A model generated the notes under the pieces. It was not told where the DNA came from and ran no database searches. It saw nothing but the letters and a program-made list of their open reading frames with translations. DNA of 64,000 nt from Spirosoma fluviale (GTDB lineage: Bacteria; Bacteroidota; Bacteroidia; Cytophagales; Spirosomataceae). Each line of letters starts with the position of its first letter. The stretch's first letter is position 1. Location: the NCBI RefSeq assembly GCF_900230225.1, contig NZ_OCNH01000003.1:248001-312000 (forward strand), in the 5' to 3' direction. A program made the position numbers and the translations under genes. This document shows, piece by piece, positions 1-9,122 of this stretch.

Positions 1-255
1 AACGGCCTAAGTTTCACATAGCCAGAAGGTGAGTAGTAAGTTATTCGTATACGTCATGCGGTTAATCGGAGCATGATGTATACCTTTTTTACGGGACGGA
101 AATAGATTTTGTGCCAGTTTATTTCTTCGCGTTTTTTTAATCTACATACCGTTTAATAAACAAATCCTTCGGCTTATCTTGCGTTGACGGCTCTGCAAAC
201 GGAGCCGTCGGTCGAACGCATTACTCTTTTTATCCGCTGGTTTACTTTATTAAAT

Positions 256-3200
256 ATGTTCCAAAAATCCATTGGTGAGCACCGTTCGTGTGCCCGTTCA
301 CCACTTCTTTTTACCCTCATTCTTCTTTTTTGTACGCTCTGCCAACCTGTACTTGCTCAAACGACGTATTATGTCGCTAACTCGGGGAGCGATGCCAACA
401 GCGGCAACTCGGAAGGGACGCCGTTTCAGACGTTGGCTAAAGTCAACAGCCTGGCCTTACAACCGGGCGATGCTGTGTTGTTTCGGCGGGGCGATACCTT
501 TCGCGGCAGTCTGGTTATCCGGCAGTCCGGTGCGCCGGGCAGGCCCATTGTGATCGATGCCTACGGGGCCGGGGGTAAACCGGTTCTCGCCGGGTCGGTG
601 CCGGTGACCAACTGGGCCAATCTTGGCAATAACATTTGGCAGGCCGATTGCCCATCCTGCGGAAGCCGGGTAACGGGTGTGTACCGAAATGCCACGGCTT
701 TACCACTGGGCCGCTACCCGAATCTGAGCGATGCCAGCAAAGGCTACCTGACTATCCAGTCGCACAGTGGTAAAACACAGCTTACCAGTCAGCAGGGGCT
801 CGCGGCCAACTGGACGGGGGGCGAAGCGGTTGTGCGGCCCAATCAGTGGATTCTGGACCGGGCGGCCATCACCCAGCAAAACGGAAACACCCTGGCTCTG
901 GCCAATACCAGCAGCTACAACCTGGCCGATGGCTGGGGATTTTTTATCCAGAATCACCCCGCCACGCTGGATCAAACCGGCGAATGGTATTATAACCCGG
1001 CTACCAAAACGATTCAGCTGTTCGATAATCAGGGCAATCCGAATAGCCAGTTTATGACGGCCACGGCGTTCAACGAAGGAATAAAGCTGGCGGACGTATC
1101 CTACATAACGGTGCGCAATGTTAAGATCGCGGAAACCCTCAGTAGTGGCATTGCCGTTACGGGCGGGTCGAATTTCACCTTCTCTGGCAACGATATCACC
1201 AATTCCGGCGAGGATGGCGTCACAATTATTGGCTCGGGAAACACCGTAGTGGCCGAAAACAACCTGATCGAAGATGCCAATAGCAGCGGCTTCTACATTG
1301 GTCCGTACCAGAACTTTACGTTTCGGGGGAATACGCTTCGGCGGATCGGGACGCTGCCCGGTCGGGGGAAAAGTGGTGATGGCACGTATTCGGCCCTGCA
1401 ATCACTGTGTACCGCCAATACCCTGATCGAAAACAACGTGATCGACAACATTGGCTACAGCGGTATTACCGTTGTGACCAACGCCACAGTGCGGTATAAT
1501 CAGGTGTCGAACTTCTGTCTGACAAAAAGTGACGGGGGCGGTATTTACACCTGGAACGGAAGCGGCAGCAGCACCGGTGATCTGCACATTGTGTCGAATA
1601 TCGTGTTCAGTGGCATCGGAGCACCGGAGGGAACACCCGGCGGGGCTTATTCCGGCGCCAACGGTATTTTTCTGGACGACTGCTCGAAGAATATAAACGT
1701 GCTCAACAACACCTCCTTTGGCTCGAAAGGGATGGGCATTTTTCTGCGGGGCGTGTCCAGCATTACCGTTAAAGGAAATACGAGTTTCAACAATACGGAA
1801 GAGCAACTCAAACTGGCCTATAACGGGGCCTGTGCGTTACGGAACAACATCGTTGAGAACAACATTCTGTTCAGTCGTCTGGCTAATCAGGTGGTAGCTG
1901 CTTATGAATCGAACGGAAACGATCTGGCGAGCTACGGCCAGTTCGATTACAACTACTACGTGCGGCCGTTCGAAGATTTGTTCAAGATTCGGGCCGTTTA
2001 TAACCCCGGCTCCGGGCTAACCGGGGCCGAGCTGTCCCTGAAAGCCTGGCAGACGCAGTTCGGGAAAGACGCCAACTCGGCCAACAGCCCGATCACGTAT
2101 AAAAGCCAGATCGTTGGCCAGACGGGAGCCAGCTTACTGACCAGTTCGTTCTCGGGCGATGCCGGGGGGTGGAGCGTCTGGTCGCCAGCGGGCAACGGCC
2201 GGGCCGACTGGGATAACACCAGTCGACTCGATGGTGGCTCGCTTCGCCTGGCATTCAGCAACAGCCAGCCGGATTCGTACCTGCTGGCCACGGTAAAGAT
2301 TGGTACCGTTACCAAAGGAAAATCCTATCAGTTGCTGTTTGACGGAGTGGCGTCGGCCGATGGCAAGAAAGTGGAAGTGTACCCCCGGCAGCTGTCGGGT
2401 AGTTACCGAGACCTGTCGCCCCGCACCCTGTTATTGATGGGCACTGCCCGCCAGACGTACGAAGCCGTTTTTACGGCCACGGCCGATGAGTCCAATGCCA
2501 TTCTGGTGGTGCAGGTAACCGGCGACGGACAAACCGCCTGGATCGATAACGTCCGGTTGAAAGAAGCAACACTTACCACCGTAAACCCGGACGACTACAT
2601 TAAGTTAGTCTATAACGCAACCAGCCAGGATAAGACCGTGGGTTTGGATGGTTCGTACCGGGATGCGAAAAATACGGCCTACGCCAATCAGATAACCCTG
2701 TCGCCTTTCTCGTCGGCAGTGCTAATGAAGGAGATCAACCCGGCCGCAACGCCCGTCGTAGCCTTGCGGGAACCGGAAAACCCGGCGAACGCCACAGCCG
2801 GGCTCGACTATCAGTATTACGAAGGCTTCTGGAACAACCTGCCCGATCTGAATGGCCTCACGCCCGCAAAGTCGGGAAATGCTCCCCGTGTCGACCTCTC
2901 GGTGCGTAACCGAGCGGAGCAGTACGCCCTGCGTTATACGGGCTATGTTGACGTACCGGCCGATGGCAGCTACACGTTTTATACCTCTTCCGATGATGGC
3001 AGCAAACTCCTGATCGGAACAACGGAGGTGGTTGCCAACGATGGCGTACACGACGTGATCGAGAAATCCGGCAGTATCGGTTTAAAAGCGGGCAAACACG
3101 CCATTACCCTGCTTTATTTTCAGGCTGGCGGTGGTCAGTCGATGATCGTTAGTTACGAAGGCCCCGGCCTGGGCAGGCGGGAGATTCCGGCATCGGCTTT

Positions 3201-3963
3201 TTATCGGGTCACTACCGGAACCAGTGGCGTCTATCTCTCCGACCTGAACTGGACAACGGCCAGCAACGGCTACGGTCCCGTAGAGAAGGATCGCAGCAAT
3301 GGTGAAGCCAACGCAGGCGACGGCCGGACTTTAACCCTTAATGGCGTGACGTACCCTAAAGGGCTGGGTGTACATGCCGCTTCATCTATTACGTATAGCC
3401 TGAACGGTCAGTACACGCACTTTCTCTCCGACATTGGTATCGACGACGAAATCCCCAACGGGAGTTGCGGGTCGGTTACGTTTGAGGTCTACCTCGATGA
3501 TGTGCTGGCTTACAACAGTGGGCGAATGAATCCCGCCATGCCCACCAAATCCATTGATCTGGATGTATCCGGTAAGCAAACGCTGCGGCTGGTGGTAACA
3601 AACGCGGGCGATGAACCCACCTGCGACCATGCCGACTGGGCCGGGGCCAGATTAACCGGTTCGGGAAGCGGCCGCATCGCCAACCGTAGCGCCGAAGAAT
3701 TCCCGGCCGAACTGGCGGTGCTGGTTTACCCCATACCCGCCCGCGACGAAGTTCAGGTGCGCTACCGAACACCGACTTCCGGCGATGTGAGTGTACAACT
3801 GGTCAATACAGCCGCTATACCGGTCATTCAGCTACGCCAACCGGTGTCGGTCGGTGAGAACCTGATTCGGCTCCCCGTTGGTGAACTCAGGCGCGGTTTC
3901 TACGTGCTGACGGTGACGCAGGATGGTAAACGGTTCACCCGAAAAGTGATCCTGGCGGAGTAG
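256..3963 (+). CDS. T9SS-secreted right-handed beta-helix protein with PA14 and NPCBM domains
   Basis: About 1235 residues from the ATG at 256. I prefer this to an upstream TTG at 184 because it places a clear signal peptide (hydrophobic stretch ending in VLAQ) at the N-terminus. Next comes the TYYVANSGSDANSG type of opening seen in secreted beta-helix proteins, then Asn-rich parallel beta-helix repeats to about residue 560. A jelly-roll-like carbohydrate-binding segment follows (about 630-780), then a PA14 domain (about 845-990, with YTFYTSSDDGSKLLI) and an NPCBM domain (about 991-1135, with YPKGLGVHAAS). The end (about 1155-1235) is a type A T9SS sorting domain opening with VYPIPARDEV. The architecture suggests a surface-bound or released polysaccharide-acting or polysaccharide-binding protein. 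PA14 and NPCBM are known glycan-binding modules. No catalytic residues can be assigned, so lyase activity is only a possibility. Confidence 0.85.
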   Translation: MFQKSIGEHRSCARSPLLFTLILLFCTLCQPVLAQTTYYVANSGSDANSGNSEGTPFQTLAKVNSLALQPGDAVLFRRGDTFRGSLVIRQSGAPGRPIVIDAYGAGGKPVLAGSVPVTNWANLGNNIWQADCPSCGSRVTGVYRNATALPLGRYPNLSDASKGYLTIQSHSGKTQLTSQQGLAANWTGGEAVVRPNQWILDRAAITQQNGNTLALANTSSYNLADGWGFFIQNHPATLDQTGEWYYNPATKTIQLFDNQGNPNSQFMTATAFNEGIKLADVSYITVRNVKIAETLSSGIAVTGGSNFTFSGNDITNSGEDGVTIIGSGNTVVAENNLIEDANSSGFYIGPYQNFTFRGNTLRRIGTLPGRGKSGDGTYSALQSLCTANTLIENNVIDNIGYSGITVVTNATVRYNQVSNFCLTKSDGGGIYTWNGSGSSTGDLHIVSNIVFSGIGAPEGTPGGAYSGANGIFLDDCSKNINVLNNTSFGSKGMGIFLRGVSSITVKGNTSFNNTEEQLKLAYNGACALRNNIVENNILFSRLANQVVAAYESNGNDLASYGQFDYNYYVRPFEDLFKIRAVYNPGSGLTGAELSLKAWQTQFGKDANSANSPITYKSQIVGQTGASLLTSSFSGDAGGWSVWSPAGNGRADWDNTSRLDGGSLRLAFSNSQPDSYLLATVKIGTVTKGKSYQLLFDGVASADGKKVEVYPRQLSGSYRDLSPRTLLLMGTARQTYEAVFTATADESNAILVVQVTGDGQTAWIDNVRLKEATLTTVNPDDYIKLVYNATSQDKTVGLDGSYRDAKNTAYANQITLSPFSSAVLMKEINPAATPVVALREPENPANATAGLDYQYYEGFWNNLPDLNGLTPAKSGNAPRVDLSVRNRAEQYALRYTGYVDVPADGSYTFYTSSDDGSKLLIGTTEVVANDGVHDVIEKSGSIGLKAGKHAITLLYFQAGGGQSMIVSYEGPGLGRREIPASAFYRVTTGTSGVYLSDLNWTTASNGYGPVEKDRSNGEANAGDGRTLTLNGVTYPKGLGVHAASSITYSLNGQYTHFLSDIGIDDEIPNGSCGSVTFEVYLDDVLAYNSGRMNPAMPTKSIDLDVSGKQTLRLVVTNAGDEPTCDHADWAGARLTGSGSGRIANRSAEEFPAELAVLVYPIPARDEVQVRYRTPTSGDVSVQLVNTAAIPVIQLRQPVSVGENLIRLPVGELRRGFYVLTVTQDGKRFTRKVILAE

Positions 3964-4036
3964 AGGGAGGGTGTAAAACCGGGAAACTTCACCAACTATA
4001 TTATTGTTGATCATATAGACAGAAAATCCTTGTTAA

Positions 4037-4067
4037 TCTGGCCGGAAAAGCGTTAATTTTACCTTTG
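4037..4067 (+). promoter_or_regulatory. Bacteroidota-type promoter for the 4139 gene
   Basis: TACCTTTG at 4060-4067 fits the Bacteroidota -7 consensus TAnnTTTG exactly. TCTG at 4037-4040, 19 bases upstream, is a three-of-four match to the -33 TTTG box. The site lies 71 bases before the ATG at 4139. No Shine-Dalgarno sequence is visible, which is usual for this phylum. Confidence 0.55.
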
Positions 4068-4138
4068 CGTTTCGTCAGGGTATTCGCCAGATAACCTGAT
4101 TCCCGTCAGTCAACCACCGTCTTTTTACAAACCAGTCA

Positions 4139-5392
4139 ATGATCATGGCAATGGGGGCCTATGTCGATCAGAAGAGCCCCGTCAACGAAATAAACAGTTA
4201 TCAAAAAACCTATACGGTAGAACAGGCCGAAGCGGCTAATGAGTCCTTCGACCTGGCCGTCAAACAATTTCTGCGCGACTGGATTGAGCAGGGAACCGTT
4301 TCAACCAAGAGTCTGGAAGGTATCGGCGATACCGAAGAATTCGTCGAACACGGTGCCCTGCGTAGTTTCTTCAAACACCGGGACGATGCCTTTGAACGCC
4401 TGCTTGAGCAGGAGTCCATAGCCCGGCATTTACTGCGGCCCATTGACGAAGTGTATTTTCAGGGGGATGCCTACGAGCCCTTACTCGCCAAGTTCGAGAA
4501 GCGCATTTACAACATAGCCGCGCATCGGGAAAACCTCGAAGTTCCGTTCCGCTATAGTCCCCTGAGCCGTCAGGGCGATCACGGCGACACGCTTCAGTTG
4601 ATCGATGCCAATGGCAATCAGTCGCACGAAGACATTGGCGTCTATTTTGGTACCCGCCGTACCGATAGCACCGCGCTGGCTATTCTGGCCCACCAACTGC
4701 GTTGGGAAGCCCTGTCGCCGTCCGAAATGCCCATCCATGTGGTTACGGAAGGCTACATGATCGACTCGATGCAACGCGTTAAAGCCATTGCCGAACAACT
4801 GGGCGAACAGGGCGTAACCGCCCCCCACTGCTTCGTTATCCAGCGTCGACATGCGGCCGACGACCGGCATCTGGGCACTGCTCTGCTGGTTATGAACCCG
4901 CAGGTGCCGTCCGTGCCCCAGCGCATTATTTTCTGTGATACGCTCAGCACCGGTACGCGCCCGCCCTGGTGGGATAAATTCAGGCATAAAGTCGATCTTG
5001 TGTTTCCTCAGCCCGAAGGCTACGAGCCCGTTTCGGCCCGGCTGGAAGATGGGGGCGTAAAGCTCCAGCGGTTGCACGACGGCGTACCCGTTCGGCATCA
5101 GGACATCGACTGTGCGTTTTATACCTCCTCCATGTGCCGGGCGCTGATTCAACTGGTAAAGGCCAGCCCCGACCTTATCCTGAACGGCTCAATCGACGCC
5201 ATTGTCGATCAGATGACGGAACGGATGCCGGAGTATTACGAACAGCCCAATCAGCCGAAAGAACCTGCCATTGTTCGGGAAGTCAATGTGATCCGCCGGT
5301 GGAATACCGGTTGGCAGGCGTTGAAAAATATGATGCAAAACCGCCTGACCGACCTCGTCGCGCAACTGTCGAGTAGTCAGGTTGTCAGTTAG
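4139..5392 (+). CDS. Putative CE-clan cysteine protease or YopJ-like acetyltransferase
   Basis: 417 residues, without signal peptide or membrane segment. I know no named family for it. The C-terminal half carries the ordered signature of clan CE (Ulp1/C48, adenain, YopJ/C55). His244 sits in HLGTALLV and Asp267 in RIIFCDTL, like the HW-x-L-x-V and Y-DSL motifs. Gln321 and Cys325 lie in HQDIDCAFYTSSMCRAL, like Q-xx-DCG-xF. The order His-Asp-Gln-Cys and the strand-like surroundings fit, but the Gln-Cys spacing (4) is shorter than in Ulp1 (6), and DCA replaces DCG. The N-terminal half (1-200) is unrecognised, helical-looking and acidic. ATGs at 4145 and 4151 are possible alternative starts. The gene stands alone with its own promoter and ends at a hairpin-forming repeat array. 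A cytosolic enzyme acting on peptide bonds or transferring acetyl groups is inferred. It could be a structural look-alike without activity. Confidence 0.5.
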   Translation: MIMAMGAYVDQKSPVNEINSYQKTYTVEQAEAANESFDLAVKQFLRDWIEQGTVSTKSLEGIGDTEEFVEHGALRSFFKHRDDAFERLLEQESIARHLLRPIDEVYFQGDAYEPLLAKFEKRIYNIAAHRENLEVPFRYSPLSRQGDHGDTLQLIDANGNQSHEDIGVYFGTRRTDSTALAILAHQLRWEALSPSEMPIHVVTEGYMIDSMQRVKAIAEQLGEQGVTAPHCFVIQRRHAADDRHLGTALLVMNPQVPSVPQRIIFCDTLSTGTRPPWWDKFRHKVDLVFPQPEGYEPVSARLEDGGVKLQRLHDGVPVRHQDIDCAFYTSSMCRALIQLVKASPDLILNGSIDAIVDQMTERMPEYYEQPNQPKEPAIVREVNVIRRWNTGWQALKNMMQNRLTDLVAQLSSSQVVS

Positions 5393-5400
5393 TTGGTAAG

Positions 5401-5606
5401 TTAATAGGAAGTTAAGAGGTTGTCAGGAAGTTGTCAGAGAATAGTCAAGAAATAGTCAAGAAGTAGTCAGGAAATAGTCAGGAAATAGTCAAGAGGTTGT
5501 CAAGAGTAGTCAAGAAGTAGCTAAGAGAGACCTTAAGAACTACTTCTTGACAACCTCTTGACTACTTCCTGACAACCTCTTGACTTCTTGACTACCTTTT
5601 GACCAA
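5401..5606. repeat. Degenerate 11-bp repeat array with inverted half between convergent genes
   Basis: Positions 5401-5530 hold about a dozen degenerate 11-mers of the type AGTCAAGAAGT / AGTCAGGAAAT. From 5536 to 5606 the reverse complement of the same unit recurs (ACTTCTTGACA, ACTTCCTGACA). The two halves can fold into a long imperfect stem around AAGAGAGACCTTAAG. The array lies exactly between the convergent ends of the 4139 gene and the catalase gene, and its last unit runs into the catalase stop codon. It probably acts as a two-way transcription end and may have grown by slippage. Confidence 0.75.
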
Positions 5607-7760
5607 TTAATTGACCAATACCTTCTCCCGGCTCCAGAAGCGGTGCTGCTCAATGGCATCGATGAACTTTTGGGGAACATCACCACTCGTTTCTGAACGG
5701 GTAACGACGCCCTCGCTGCTCAGCAGGTTTTCGGCACCTCCGTTGGCGGCTGCCTGTAGCAAGTCGGTGCCTTCGCCGGTAGCCGCTATGGCTTTGCAGT
5801 GCATGAACGCTTCGTGAATGAACCGGATGGCGTCGGGTTCCTGAAGCAGTGAGTTTACGCTGCTTTCTCCGCCCGGCACGTACACGGCGTCGAACAGTAC
5901 GGAGGCCGTCGTTTGTAGACTGGCGTCGATCTTTATCGTTTCTCCGCCCGATGTCTTCAGCATACCTACCCGTGGGGCAACAATACCAATAATCGCTTTC
6001 TCGGCCGAGAGGGCGTTCATCATCGCTTTCAGCTGCGTGGCATCGACACCATCGGCCGCCAAAATAGCTACCTGACGCGTTTTAATGCCTTTTTTGACTG
6101 TGTGCGCCATGCTCAGAGCCGCCGAACTACCCACCGTTGGCTTGGCTGGTTCCGACTGGTAATCGGCTGGGTTGGCATCGGCCGGAACGCTTTTGTTCAA
6201 TTGCACACCGTTGGCCGATGGCACCTCCAGCCCCAACCCTTCGCCAACGAGCGTTGCCAGGGTCATATCGATCTGCGAGAGGTGAATAAGCATACGCTTC
6301 CGAATGTCTTCGATAACCACTTTGCCTAACTCAAAACGCAGGGCTTTGACGATGTGCGTTTTCTCCGTTGTCGACTGGCTATTCCAGAACAGTTTTGCCT
6401 GGTTATAGTGATCCATAAAGCTCTTGCTCCGAGCGCGGACTTTGTTGGCGTCAATCCGCTCGGCATGACTCACGAAGCCGCCTTCTGCCTCACGGGCCTG
6501 CGCGGGCGAATCGCCGTTGATGGCATTAGGGCCGTAGCTGGTACGACCGGCGTTGATGGTCTGGCGCATGTGTCCATCGCGCTGACCGTTGTGTACCGGA
6601 GCGATGGGCCGGTTAATAGGGATCTCGTGGAAGTTTGGTCCACCCAGCCGTTTCAACTGCGTATCGGTGTAAGAGAACAGACGTCCCTGCAACAGCGGGT
6701 CGTTGGAGAAGTCAATGCCGGGAACAACGTGACCCAGGTGAAAAGCTACCTGCTCCGTTTCGGCGAAGTAATTGTCCGGATTGCGGTTGAGCGTCATCTT
6801 GCCAAGACGAATAACGGGCACCAGTTCTTCGGGAATGAGTTTGGTTGAGTCCAGTAAGTCGAAATCGAATTTATGCTCGTCTTCTTCCTCAACGATCTGA
6901 ACGCCCAATTCCCATTCCGGGTAAGCGCCCCCTTCAATGGCATCCCACAGGTCACGACGGTGAAAATCGGGGTCGCGGCCCGAGATGAGCTGTGCTTCGT
7001 CCCAAACAACGGAGTGAACGCCCAACAGGGGTTTCCAGTGGAACTTAACGAAACGAGATTTGCCATTGGTGTTAATCAGTCGGAAGGTATGCACACCGAA
7101 GCCTTCCATCATGCGGTAGCTGCGGGGAATGGCCCGATCCGACATAACCCACATCACCATATGCATGGATTCGGGGGTTAGCGAGATAAAGTCCCAGAAG
7201 GTATCGTGCGCCGATGCCGCCTGTGGAATTTCGTTGTTGGGCTCTGGTTTCACGGCATGGATCAGGTCCGGAAACTTGATCGCATCCTGAATAAAGAACA
7301 CGGGTATGTTGTTGCCGACGAGGTCGAAATTTCCCTCTTCGGTATAGAACTTTACGGCAAAACCACGTACGTCGCGGGCGAGGTCTGTAGAACCCCGCGA
7401 TCCGGCCACGGTAGAGAAACGGACAAAAACGGGTGTTTGAACGGCAGGGTCAAGCAGGAACTTCGCTTTGGTGAGTTCGGGCTGGGGCTCGTAGGCCTGA
7501 AAGTATCCGTGAGCGGCAGCACCACGCGCGTGGACGATGCGTTCCGGAATCCGCTCATGGTCGAAATGAGTAATTTTTTCGCGAAGAATGAAGTCTTCCA
7601 GTAAGGTAGCACCACGGGGGCCAGCTTTGAGGGAGTTCTGGTCGTCGTTGACGCGTAAGCCCTGATTGGTAGTTAGAAACTGGCCCGAACTATCTTCCCG
7701 GTTTATGTCCAGTTCTTCCAATTTTGCATTTGTATTAGTTTTGTTTTGTTCGGTACTCAT
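5607..7760 (-). CDS. katE: Large-subunit monofunctional catalase (HPII type)
   Basis: 717 residues. Breaks hydrogen peroxide down to water and oxygen, using haem, in the cytoplasm. The haem-pocket residues fall exactly at the spacings of E. coli HPII: catalytic His77 in IPERIVHARG, Ser116 in RFSTVAG, Asn150 in DLVGNNIPVFF, and the haem-ligand Tyr364 in R360-LFSYTDTQL. From about residue 565 (RQVAILAADGVD onward) there is the flavodoxin-like DJ-1/PfpI-type domain found only in large-subunit catalases, which accounts for the length. Single gene, read towards the hairpin array at 5401-5606. Stress induction is likely but no operator is visible. Confidence 0.95.
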   Translation of the reverse strand: MSTEQNKTNTNAKLEELDINREDSSGQFLTTNQGLRVNDDQNSLKAGPRGATLLEDFILREKITHFDHERIPERIVHARGAAAHGYFQAYEPQPELTKAKFLLDPAVQTPVFVRFSTVAGSRGSTDLARDVRGFAVKFYTEEGNFDLVGNNIPVFFIQDAIKFPDLIHAVKPEPNNEIPQAASAHDTFWDFISLTPESMHMVMWVMSDRAIPRSYRMMEGFGVHTFRLINTNGKSRFVKFHWKPLLGVHSVVWDEAQLISGRDPDFHRRDLWDAIEGGAYPEWELGVQIVEEEDEHKFDFDLLDSTKLIPEELVPVIRLGKMTLNRNPDNYFAETEQVAFHLGHVVPGIDFSNDPLLQGRLFSYTDTQLKRLGGPNFHEIPINRPIAPVHNGQRDGHMRQTINAGRTSYGPNAINGDSPAQAREAEGGFVSHAERIDANKVRARSKSFMDHYNQAKLFWNSQSTTEKTHIVKALRFELGKVVIEDIRKRMLIHLSQIDMTLATLVGEGLGLEVPSANGVQLNKSVPADANPADYQSEPAKPTVGSSAALSMAHTVKKGIKTRQVAILAADGVDATQLKAMMNALSAEKAIIGIVAPRVGMLKTSGGETIKIDASLQTTASVLFDAVYVPGGESSVNSLLQEPDAIRFIHEAFMHCKAIAATGEGTDLLQAAANGGAENLLSSEGVVTRSETSGDVPQKFIDAIEQHRFWSREKVLVN

Positions 7761-8061
7761 GTTAACGTTGAGTTAATAGCTATTATCTAATATCTATAGG
7801 ATTACTTGTAGTACCTCTGCAAATAAGGTTTGTTCAGAAAATAAGAACAATTTAACGTGACTAACGGCCCTGTAGAGGTTAACTGCCCATCAATTCAGGA
7901 CCTTAAGGCATGCTTTTAACTCTAAGGACCATAAATAAAAACGCCCGGTTTTTTGGACCGGGCGTTTTTGTATAACCTGCTTGAACGTTCATCTACGCCA
8001 GCGTGCAGGCATGATTTTTTGATCTGATGAAGACACTGCCATCTGAGTGGCAATAGAAAGG
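7761..8061. other. Intergenic stretch upstream of catalase
   Basis: About 300 bases without a gene. It holds the likely catalase promoter region (on the minus strand a TTG about 21 bases before TTATTTG, a poor variant of the phylum consensus) and the strong bidirectional terminator at 7937-7969. Nothing else was recognised. Confidence 0.5.
7937..7969. terminator. Bidirectional rho-independent terminator
   Basis: Perfect stem AAAAACGCCCGGT / ACCGGGCGTTTTT with a short TTTTTGG loop, followed by a T-run on both strands. It sits between the small gene at 8062-8304 and the catalase promoter and will stop minus-strand transcription coming from 8304. Confidence 0.85.
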
Positions 8062-8304
8062 CTACTCTGACTGAGATTCAAAAATAGCCATAGCCTTGTC
8101 GATGATTTCGTCGTCTACGCCATCTACCGTTAATTCGTTGTCGTTTTCGACGTTGCTAACAACGACAACAGAATCCATATCCAGACTTGGATCGGCTAAA
8201 AAAAGCGCAGCGCGGAAACGCTCCTCAATTCGCCGGTTCAGGGCATCATTAATGTCATGCGTAAGCGCACTGGCTAACTGAGTTTCTTCTTGATTATTAA
8301 GCAT
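8062..8304 (-). CDS. Small conserved-looking hypothetical protein
   Basis: 80 residues from the ATG complement at 8302-8304 (MLNNQEETQLASAL). A longer frame to 8367 adds an unlikely Leu-rich leader over what looks like the promoter region, so the shorter start is preferred. The protein is acidic and probably alpha/beta (LTHDINDALNRRIEERF, then a VVVVSNVEND strand), without signal peptide or membrane segment. I do not recognise the family. It is followed 93 bases on by a strong terminator, which supports a real short transcript. Confidence 0.6.
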   Translation of the reverse strand: MLNNQEETQLASALTHDINDALNRRIEERFRAALFLADPSLDMDSVVVVSNVENDNELTVDGVDDEIIDKAMAIFESQSE

Positions 8305-8429
8305 GCGTAAAGGGAAGTTTTGAGAACATTGAGAGTATAAAGGTAACAAAACTAACGCTGAGGGCAAGCGTATCGGCGCGTAGTTTTGCCGTAAATTATC
8401 CTCTGTAATCGGCCCTTCTCCAAACGGGT

Positions 8430-8726
8430 TTATGCCAGATAATCCTTCCGGGTCTGGCTTTGTAAACCCGAGTAAGCCAGTTCGTAAGTCGATGTCTTTC
8501 GAACCGAACGATTCTGGTTTAACTCATTGAGTACCGCTTTGGCAAAAGCTATTTTATCCGATTTCCGATACTCGTCAACGTGCATTGCTCCGGAAGGCGG
8601 ACTAAATTCCTGGCTGGTGCGCTGGCAGGCAGCCCATAATTCGGGGTGTAACTTGATCTTGTACTGACGAATGGGGGTGTCTGCACCGAACCAGAGATTT
8701 TTGATGTTTTCTACAGTAGACTTCAT
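8430..8726 (-). CDS. Hypothetical protein
   Basis: 98 residues, basic overall, with no signal peptide or membrane helix. Contains IKLHPELWAACQRTSQEF and a Lys/Arg-rich C-terminus. Lies 125 bases upstream of the small gene at 8304 on the same strand, so the two may be co-transcribed. No family recognised and no functional motif seen. Confidence 0.5.
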   Translation of the reverse strand: MKSTVENIKNLWFGADTPIRQYKIKLHPELWAACQRTSQEFSPPSGAMHVDEYRKSDKIAFAKAVLNELNQNRSVRKTSTYELAYSGLQSQTRKDYLA

Positions 8727-9122
8727 GTTGATAAACGCTAGCTAGTATGTAGCCAAACCGCATCCTGTATGTATTGTTCGAGAATGCACTGATCGTTAAT
8801 AAAAACTTAATCAGATAGTTAGCCTACGGATTTTGTGGAATTACTTACTTGCTGGTGAATACTTTAAACGACTGTTTGGGAGAATGATTGCGCCTGTTAG
8901 TCAAACATTCGTTGAACGGCCTAAGTAAGTGCGTCGGCCGCTCAACCCCCTTCAGCGGGCCTTTGTCCGTTTAGACTAGCTTTTTTACCTTTTTGTATTT
9001 TACTTGCAATATACTGTGGGGGGTGTATTATAGCAGGACTCACGACCAGATCAACCTACTTTCTCAGTGGGGTCAACCCTACGCATCCCGCCCAAACGAG
9101 CCGCACGCCAGCCGACCTTATT
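8727..9122. other. Intergenic region between divergent genes
   Basis: About 400 bases between the divergent genes at 8726 and 9123. AT-rich around 8990-9010, where TACCTTTTTG and TATTTTAC could contribute a promoter for the rightward gene. No convincing gene, hairpin or operator seen. Confidence 0.4.

Noticed and set aside
1..11. AACGGCCTAAG at the window start, seen again at 8914-8924
   Set aside because: Only 11 bases shared and the surroundings differ; chance is likely.
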